A DNA stretch of 9,756 nucleotides from NBML01 sp029939535 (GTDB taxonomy: Bacteria; Desulfobacterota; Desulfobacteria; Desulfobacterales; Desulfobacteraceae): assembly GCA_029939535.1 (NCBI GenBank), contig JAOZST010000140.1:1-9756 (forward strand). The letters run 5' to 3'. The notes beneath the pieces were generated by a model. It did not search any database. It worked only from the letters and a program-made list of their open reading frames with translations, and was not told where the DNA came from. Below, one piece after another: positions 5,769 through 9,756 of this stretch (the stretch's first letter is position 1; each line of letters opens with the position of its first letter). The position numbers and the translations under genes are program-made.

Positions 5769-6647
5769 TTACTGCTGTTTAATCAGATTCATAAATTGTT
5801 TGAGTGGTTCTGAGATATGCTTTTCCATGTGATGGATCATGTAGAAGGTTCGATATAAAGGAGTGGATGAAAGTGAAACTGCGATCAATTTTCCCGAGTC
5901 AATCTCTTTGGCTGCCACTTTTTTTGAAATCGGGGCAATTCCCGTACCACCTTCCACGGCTCTTTTAATGGCTTCATTGTTGGAAAAGGTGATGGGCATC
6001 GTCGCTGAAACATTGTCGGATTGAAGCAGATCATGAATCATTTTTTGAAAATATGACCCCTGCTCATGCATGATAATCATGTATCCTTCAAGATCAGATG
6101 CCTTGATAGTGTTTTTTTGTGCCAATGGATGAGAAGGGTCCATGATGATCACAATTTCGTCTTTAACGATTTCAATCGTGTTTAACTTTTTATTTTCAAC
6201 GGGAAAAGAAACAAAACCAATGTCATTTTTCAGGTTGATCGTGTTTTCAACCACCTGCCGGTTAGAAAGGATCTCTATAGTGACCTGGACCTTTGGTGCC
6301 TTAAGGTTAAACCGGTTGATAAATTCCGGAAGATAATACGCCCCAAAACTTTCAGAAGAGTTGATCATAAGGTGTTTTAAATTCTCATTTTGAAAGTCGG
6401 CCATACTGTCATCTGCCAGTTTTTCCAGTTCAAATATTTTTTTTGCAATTTGGAAGAGATGGTCACCGGCCAGGGTCAATTCCATATTTTTGCCCAGCTT
6501 TTGGACAAGGGGGACTGCATAATATTCCTGAAGCCGCTGGATACCCTTTGATACAGCAGGCTGGGTGATATTTAATTCTCTGGCTGCACGGCTCAGGCTC
6601 TTGTGTTTGACGGCAAAATAAAAAAGTTTAAGCTGATTCATATTCAT
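5769..6647 (-). CDS. LysR-family transcriptional regulator (copy 2)
   Basis: A 292-residue LysR-type regulator, paralogous to the gene just downstream. Winged helix-turn-helix spans residues 3-62 (QLKLFYFAVK..SLSRAARELNITQPAVSKGIQRLQ), then a linker helix, then an effector-binding domain from about 91 (INSSESFGAYYLP at 95-107, IVIIMDPSHPLAQ, VEGGTGIAPISKK). The strongest conservation between the two copies is in the DNA-reading helix and the SESFGAYYLP strand-helix at the start of the effector domain, which suggests related DNA sites and related ligands. Two in-frame ATGs are possible (6645-6647 and 6639-6641, MNMNQ versus MNQ); neither has a strong Shine-Dalgarno. The two LysR genes are in the same direction but separated by 114 bases that contain their own promoter candidate, so they may be independently expressed. 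Confidence 0.93.
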   Translation of the reverse strand: MNMNQLKLFYFAVKHKSLSRAARELNITQPAVSKGIQRLQEYYAVPLVQKLGKNMELTLAGDHLFQIAKKIFELEKLADDSMADFQNENLKHLMINSSESFGAYYLPEFINRFNLKAPKVQVTIEILSNRQVVENTINLKNDIGFVSFPVENKKLNTIEIVKDEIVIIMDPSHPLAQKNTIKASDLEGYMIIMHEQGSYFQKMIHDLLQSDNVSATMPITFSNNEAIKRAVEGGTGIAPISKKVAAKEIDSGKLIAVSLSSTPLYRTFYMIHHMEKHISEPLKQFMNLIKQQ

Positions 6648-6655
6648 GGGATCTC

Positions 6656-6683
6656 ATTTTAAGCCATTGCCAAAATTAGTCAA
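6656..6683 (-). promoter_or_regulatory. Candidate sigma70 promoter of LysR copy 2, very close to the start
   Basis: On the - strand TTGACT (6678-6683) and TAAAAT (6656-6661) are separated by 16 bp, each matching five of six consensus bases. The -10 box ends only eight bases before the ATG at 6647, so transcription from it would begin at or almost at the start codon. That would give a nearly leaderless message, or favour the second ATG at 6641. Confidence 0.45.
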
Positions 6684-6872
6684 GCAACAACCATGACCTT
6701 CCATTCGCAATTTTCAAGCAGTTTCACATATTCTAAAAGATTAAATCCTGTCTTTCCCCCATACTACATCTTTAAACGGAATGTAGCAAAAAAAAAGAAA
6801 GAGAATAAAATCCCAAAATACCCTTTAAAAAATAATGTGGGAAATTCGGTAAAAAATGTGCGGTAAAATGTC

Positions 6873-7196
6873 CTATCTCAAATTGCGTCGCTGAAGTATT
6901 TCCGGGATATTCCGTCTGCCGTCGAGAATGCAATGGATAAAAACATCTGATTTGATGATCTGGTAAATAATGCGGTAAACTTTTACATGGATTTCGCGAT
7001 ATTCATACACATCAATTCGTTGAAGCTCTGGGGGATAATGACCTTTTCCCGGATTGAATGACAGGTTACGGCAGGCTGTTTCTATTTCTGAAAAAATTGT
7101 TTCAGCGTTTTGCGGGTATCCGGCTTTTTTTATATAGTCATAGATTTCAAAAAGGTCTTTTTCCGCATCAGAAATAATATGAATGCTGTATTTCAT
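6873..7196 (-). CDS. RelE/ParE-family toxin of a type II toxin-antitoxin pair
   Basis: A 107-residue small basic protein of the RelE/ParE superfamily. It has an N-terminal strand (YSIHIISDAEKDL), two helices (residues 12-45, DLFEIYDYIKK.. and AETIFSEIETACRNL), the NPG-KGHYPPEL turn (48-57), then the antiparallel strands YREIHVKVYRIIYQI (66-80), DVFIHCILDGRR (84-95) and a C-terminal helix NIPEILQRR. The V-Y-R-I-I-Y and DGRR-N segments are typical of the family. Members inhibit translation by ribosome-dependent mRNA cleavage (RelE) or poison DNA gyrase (ParE); the sequence alone does not decide which. Its ATG overlaps the antitoxin stop codon in ATGA, indicating coupled translation with antitoxin first. 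About 220 A/T-rich bases separate it from the LysR gene downstream, with no good terminator visible. Confidence 0.88.
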   Translation of the reverse strand: MKYSIHIISDAEKDLFEIYDYIKKAGYPQNAETIFSEIETACRNLSFNPGKGHYPPELQRIDVYEYREIHVKVYRIIYQIIKSDVFIHCILDGRRNIPEILQRRNLR

Positions 7197-7477
7197 TCGA
7201 ATTGGTCTTCCCGAATTTTCTTTTTCAAATTGCTGAAAACTTCGGCGACAGGTCTGTGATCCCCATTTCTGAGGCTATTTCTGCTTTGGGCAAGCACTTT
7301 TAGCATAGCAAGGCTTTCCTGGGTCTGCTCATATTGAACAATATCCTGGAGAATCGCTTTAGCTTCCCCATTTTGAGTGATAACCATGGGTTGCTGGCGG
7401 TTAGCTATTTGCCGAACAATTTCTGAAGCGTGTGCTTTAAAATAGCTGATGGATTTTACAGATTCGCTTAGTTTCAT
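7193..7477 (-). CDS. Phd/YefM-family antitoxin
   Basis: A 94-residue antitoxin that would bind both the operator DNA and the RelE/ParE partner. Residues 1-45 (MKLSESVKSISYFKAHASEIVRQI.., PMVITQNGEAKAIL) are the Phd/YefM N-terminal DNA-binding fold with the hallmark S-x-x-x-x-x-I-V and P-x-x-I-T-x-N-G-x-A patterns. Residues 48-94 are the charged, flexible toxin-binding tail. I chose the ATG at 7475-7477 over the ATG four codons upstream (7487-7489), because GGAGG lies five bases before the former, inside what would otherwise be coding sequence, and family members normally begin M-K-L-S-x-S. The stop overlaps the toxin start by four bases (ATGA). Confidence 0.88.
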   Translation of the reverse strand: MKLSESVKSISYFKAHASEIVRQIANRQQPMVITQNGEAKAILQDIVQYEQTQESLAMLKVLAQSRNSLRNGDHRPVAEVFSNLKKKIREDQFE

Positions 7478-7501
7478 CTTGGCCTCCATAATTGATTTGA
7501 G

Positions 7502-7533
7502 CTAAATTTAGTCCATATTAAGATCAAAGTCAA
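7502..7533 (-). promoter_or_regulatory. Toxin-antitoxin promoter with overlapping palindromic operator
   Basis: On the - strand TTGACT (7528-7533), a 17-bp spacer and TAAATT (7505-7510) form a good sigma70 promoter. The perfect 10-bp palindrome CTAAATTTAG (7502-7511) lies exactly over the -10 box. Transcription would start roughly 20 bases before the antitoxin ATG. An operator over the -10 element fits the usual autorepression of toxin-antitoxin operons by the antitoxin or its complex. Confidence 0.6.
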
Positions 7534-7893
7534 GGCAAAGCCATTGAAAAAGCTGTTGAACGACTCCGGTTTTCTTGCCTGATCTGACATCTAACCGCAT
7601 ATCTATGGTGAGTGCTTAGGAAAAAAATCAAGGTTTAACAATCCAGGCTGAAATCCACCATCTTGAAGATTGTTGACACAGAAGGCTCTTTGCTGGTAAA
7701 GATAAAGAATCTCAAACAAAAATACGGAATGGTGTTATATTACCATAAAGGCCAAAATGACCGATCAGAAAAGCCTTTGTTTCAGGGAGATTGATCGATT
7801 TCGGAACTGTATGGCCGACCAGGCTAACCAGTTATCAACACATTGAAGTTTCAATATGTTTTAATATTTCAGCAGCATATGAGGAGTTAAATA
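7534..7893. other. Spacer between toxin-antitoxin module and cytidylyltransferase
   Basis: About 360 bases without a confident gene. It holds a protein-like open frame on the + strand (7663-7794, TTG start, 43 codons, containing GSLLVKIKNLKQKYGMVLYY) that lacks an ATG and a clear Shine-Dalgarno, possibly the remnant of a lost gene. Near the right end is a weak promoter candidate, listed separately. No transposase termini, tRNA or terminator were recognised. Confidence 0.5.
7832..7860 (+). promoter_or_regulatory. Weak candidate promoter of the cytidylyltransferase-licD pair
   Basis: TTATCA (7832-7837), 17-bp spacer, TATGTT (7855-7860): four of six consensus matches in each box. It is correctly oriented and 33 bases upstream of the cytidylyltransferase start. 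The region is A/T-rich, so chance matches are likely. Confidence 0.25.
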
Positions 7894-8334
7894 ATGAGCA
7901 CACGTGTAATGGTCGATATGTCAGCCACTTTGTTACATCACGGGCATATAAGACTTCTCAGAAAAGCCGCAAAATATGGGGAGGTCGTGGTTGGGCTTTC
8001 AACAGACAAGGACATAGAAAAATACAAAGGACACATACCACTACTTACATGGAAATTCAGAAAAGAGATACTGGAATCAATCAGGTATGTGTCTGAGGTC
8101 GTTGAGGCGCCCTACATTATCACCGATGAGGTCCTTGAAGAGCATGATGTGCAATTTCTAATACATGGGGCCGATAATTTCAACACCGTCAGCAAGGACC
8201 GAATAATTATATTTCCCCGGACCCCTGGGATCAGTAGTAACATGCTTGTGGAGTATAATCGCCAATACAAATTTATAAAACATTCCACTCATTCTGAATC
8301 TGTTGCTCAATTGCATTCTGAAGGATGCGAATAA
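7894..8334 (+). CDS. HxGH-type cytidylyltransferase (glycerol-3-phosphate / ethanolamine-phosphate cytidylyltransferase-like)
   Basis: A 146-residue single-domain nucleotidyltransferase of the HIGH/alpha-phosphodiesterase-type superfamily. Enzymes of this group join CTP and a phospho-headgroup, giving a CDP-headgroup and pyrophosphate. Residues 13-22 (LLHHGHIRLL) contain the HxGH signature (His15, His18). VVVGLSTDKDIEKYKG at 31-46 is the following strand and helix; RYVSEVVEAPYIITDEVLEEHDVQFLIHGAD at 64-94 is the substrate region, typical of TagD and phosphoethanolamine cytidylyltransferases. RTPGISSN at 109-116 is the R-T-x-G-I-S-T/S signature that contacts the triphosphate. AGGAG lies eight bases before ATG. 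It is followed after 21 bases by a licD gene on the same strand, so it probably supplies the activated headgroup for that transferase. It is not of the LicC/PntC nucleotidyltransferase fold. The headgroup (glycerol, ethanolamine, choline or a phosphonate analogue) is unknown. Confidence 0.85.
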   Translation: MSTRVMVDMSATLLHHGHIRLLRKAAKYGEVVVGLSTDKDIEKYKGHIPLLTWKFRKEILESIRYVSEVVEAPYIITDEVLEEHDVQFLIHGADNFNTVSKDRIIIFPRTPGISSNMLVEYNRQYKFIKHSTHSESVAQLHSEGCE

Positions 8335-8355
8335 ATTAAGGAGAAATTATAGATT

Positions 8356-9297
8356 ATGGATAGCAGCATAAGCACTGAAGATAACAAAATGTTAGACAAA
8401 TGGCTTGGATCAGAAGAACCAATAGACCGAAATAATGCAATTAAGGCACTAAAGGAAGTAAAACAAATCCTGGACAGTTTCGGCGTAACCTTTTTTCTTC
8501 GACAGGGAACCTGTCTCGGCGCAATTAGAGATAACGATTTACTACCATGGGATGACGACGTTGACGTAGGTTCGGTAATCGGACTTCATGGTGTAACCGA
8601 GAAGTCACTTGACCAGATTGTTGTAGCTTTCAGGAATCATGAATTTCTTACCAGAATAGATCATCTGAGTGTAAATCCATATATACCCCTTGTTAAGTAC
8701 TCAACAAGAATCGACTGGCAGTGTTTTAAGGTTATTGATGACTACATAACCCAATTCCCCTTTCTAAAAACCCCTCTTAGTCTGTTTACGGAATTAAAAG
8801 AAATATCCTTTCTCGAAGAGACTTTCCTCGTACCCAATCCACCCGAAGAATACTTACGTCTAAAATATGGGGAAAATTGGAAGACTCCAAAAAAACATGG
8901 GGAGTATGAAGAGGAAGTGTTGAAACAAGTGGCAGGCATGCCAGCACCTAATAGCGCAAGTAAATTCAGGCAGTTGATTGCTAAATATCTTCCGTCACGA
9001 CGTTCAAGCTTGATTAAGGTCCTTGACCAACAGGGAAACCCGATCTGCGGTGGAGAAGTTGATCTTGTTGGATTGGGTTGTTTCAAAACCAATAAACATG
9101 GATGCGTACGCTTCTATATACCACGAGCAGATTTTCATCCACTCACCATCAGGTTTGAAAATTATAAGGAAACCAACTATTTACAAGAGATAAAACCGGC
9201 AACAACATATGTTTTTCAACCGGAATCAAAACTACTTGCAACTGGCATTCCAGGACGAGACAGTGGCAGCATGTTGGTTGAGCAGCCCAGTAATTAG
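8356..9297 (+). CDS. LicD-family phosphotransferase with C-terminal carboxypeptidase-regulatory-like domain
   Basis: A 313-residue protein. Residues 29-190 carry LicD-family marks: FLRQGTCLGAIRDNDLLPWDDDVDVG at 47-72, with metal/catalytic acidic residues Asp66-Asp68 and Asp70, and the closing block VPNPPEEYLRLKYGENWKTPKK at 159-180. LicD proteins transfer phosphocholine or related headgroups from CDP/CMP donors onto surface glycans. Residues 218-290 (SLIKVLDQQGNPICGGEVDLVG.., FKTNKHGCVRFYIPR.., LTIRFENYKETNYLQ) look like a carboxypeptidase-regulatory-like / transthyretin-type beta-sandwich, with the G-x-P-x-x-x-A/E-V-x-L, T-x-x-x-G-x-x-x-F-x-I-P pattern. This is an unusual attachment for LicD. 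There is no signal peptide or membrane segment, so it is likely cytoplasmic. AAGGAG lies about 12 bases upstream of ATG. It forms a two-gene unit with the cytidylyltransferase 21 bases upstream. The acceptor and headgroup are unknown. Confidence 0.82.
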   Translation: MDSSISTEDNKMLDKWLGSEEPIDRNNAIKALKEVKQILDSFGVTFFLRQGTCLGAIRDNDLLPWDDDVDVGSVIGLHGVTEKSLDQIVVAFRNHEFLTRIDHLSVNPYIPLVKYSTRIDWQCFKVIDDYITQFPFLKTPLSLFTELKEISFLEETFLVPNPPEEYLRLKYGENWKTPKKHGEYEEEVLKQVAGMPAPNSASKFRQLIAKYLPSRRSSLIKVLDQQGNPICGGEVDLVGLGCFKTNKHGCVRFYIPRADFHPLTIRFENYKETNYLQEIKPATTYVFQPESKLLATGIPGRDSGSMLVEQPSN

Positions 9298-9627
9298 TAC
9301 AGCTGTCGGCTATAAATTGAGAGATCCTGGATAATGGTTACACCAAGCATGTCGCTTATGCTGAGGTGTACGGCTGTGAAGGGCATTCATCTAACAAAAT
9401 CAAGGGAATATCAGAATTTTAAATGAATTTGTTATTAGCTATGAGGAAGGGAATTGCCATGCGCCCTCTCAAGGGGTATTTTCCAGGATCTGTCAAAATG
9501 TTTTTGATATATTATAAAAATTACAGCTCAAGAATGCCTAATGACAACAGTTATAGCTCATATAGTTTAATCTTATTACTCATTTGAAAAGCTTTTAAAA
9601 ACCATATGCAGTTCTACCTGAAATTTA
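9298..9627. other. Gene-poor spacer with possible gene remnants
   Basis: About 330 bases between the licD stop and the end of the response regulator gene. A 33-codon open frame at 9321-9422 (+) reads GYTKHVAYAEVYGCEGHSS and looks coding-like but has no start codon, so it may be the tail of a decayed gene. A 48-codon frame at 9441-9587 (+) starts ATGAGGAAGG but is low-complexity at its end and unsupported. CCCT-CTCA-AGGG near 9470 is too short a stem for a terminator. Convergent transcription ends somewhere here. Confidence 0.45.
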
Positions 9628-9756
9628 TTAATTCCTTGAAATAACTTCACTGATAATCCTGCTCAGTTTATCCCTGGTTGCAGGTTTTGTAATAAAATCA
9701 GAAAATCCATATGCCCTGTAATTGGTAACTACCGGATCATCAGAATAACCTGTGAT
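9628..9756 (-). CDS. Response-regulator receiver domain, C-terminal fragment (runs off the window)
   Basis: Only the last 42 codons and the stop (TAA at 9628-9630) are in the window; the gene continues beyond base 9756. The translated end (I-T-G-Y-S-D-D-P-V-V, then AYGFSDFITKPATRDKLS, then the final helix to SRN) matches beta4 to alpha5 of a CheY-like receiver. It has the G-Y-S-D-D-P loop, the A-Y-G-F beta5 approach and the invariant Lys-Pro. The residue after Lys-Pro is Ala rather than the usual Phe. Because the protein ends right after alpha5, the receiver is C-terminal. That fits a hybrid histidine kinase of the PAS/HisKA/HATPase/REC type, or a stand-alone CheY-like protein. The phosphoacceptor Asp is not in view. 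Confidence 0.8.
   Translation of the reverse strand: MTGYSDDPVVTNYRAYGFSDFITKPATRDKLSRIISEVISRN

Noticed and set aside
6764..6786. CTACAT ... ATGTAG inverted repeat next to a run of nine A
   Set aside because: As a terminator it fails: on the + strand the stem is followed by A, and on the - strand the T-run comes before the stem. Six-base arms with an 11-base loop are also weak as an operator.
7791..8096. 101-codon + strand frame overlapping the cytidylyltransferase start
   Set aside because: It runs out of frame through the well-supported HxGH gene, starts with TTG and shows no domain; it is a shadow frame.
9441..9587. 48-codon + strand frame starting ATGAGGAAGG
   Set aside because: Low-complexity Tyr/Ser/Leu-rich end, no recognisable domain and only a poor upstream ribosome site; probably chance.

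Overview
The window (about 9.76 kb, moderate-to-low GC by eye, many A/T-rich spacers) looks like chromosomal DNA from an anaerobic Gram-negative bacterium. My best guess is a Desulfobacterota / Desulfobacteraceae-type sulfate reducer. That guess is inference from the style of the metabolic enzymes, the LysR regulators and the response-regulator fragment. No rRNA or other phylogenetic marker is present.

Region 1 (30-3743, + strand) is a three-gene metabolic operon. It encodes a citrate-synthase/citryl-CoA-lyase-fold protein that lacks one of the usual catalytic histidines, a class V aminotransferase closely resembling 2-aminoethylphosphonate:pyruvate transaminase (PhnW/AEPT), and a CoA-acylating aldehyde dehydrogenase resembling sulfoacetaldehyde/acetaldehyde dehydrogenases. 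The simplest reading is: amine headgroup (2-aminoethylphosphonate, or less likely taurine) <-> aldehyde <-> acyl-CoA, with the citrate-synthase-like enzyme making or breaking a C-C bond to that acyl-CoA. I do not know this combination as a described pathway, and it is the most interesting part of the window. An 18-bp tandem repeat and a HAD-family hydrolase gene (3855-4586) follow.

Region 2 (4734-6647, - strand) holds two tandem paralogous LysR-type regulators, convergent with the metabolic genes and plausible regulators of them.

Region 3 (6873-7477, - strand) is a Phd/YefM-RelE/ParE toxin-antitoxin pair with a translationally coupled ATGA overlap and a promoter overlapped by a perfect palindrome.

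Region 4 (7512-9627) contains a two-gene + strand operon: an HxGH cytidylyltransferase and a LicD-family phosphotransferase with an unusual C-terminal carboxypeptidase-regulatory-like beta domain. The pair probably activates a phospho-headgroup as a CMP/CDP derivative and attaches it to a surface glycan. The flanking spacers carry short protein-like reading frames that may be gene remnants. The window ends in the C-terminus of a response-regulator receiver domain read from the - strand (9628-9756, partial).

Both ends of the window therefore touch headgroup chemistry: aminoethylphosphonate-type transamination on the left and CMP-headgroup transfer on the right. Regulators and a toxin-antitoxin module lie between them, so a functional link is only a hypothesis.
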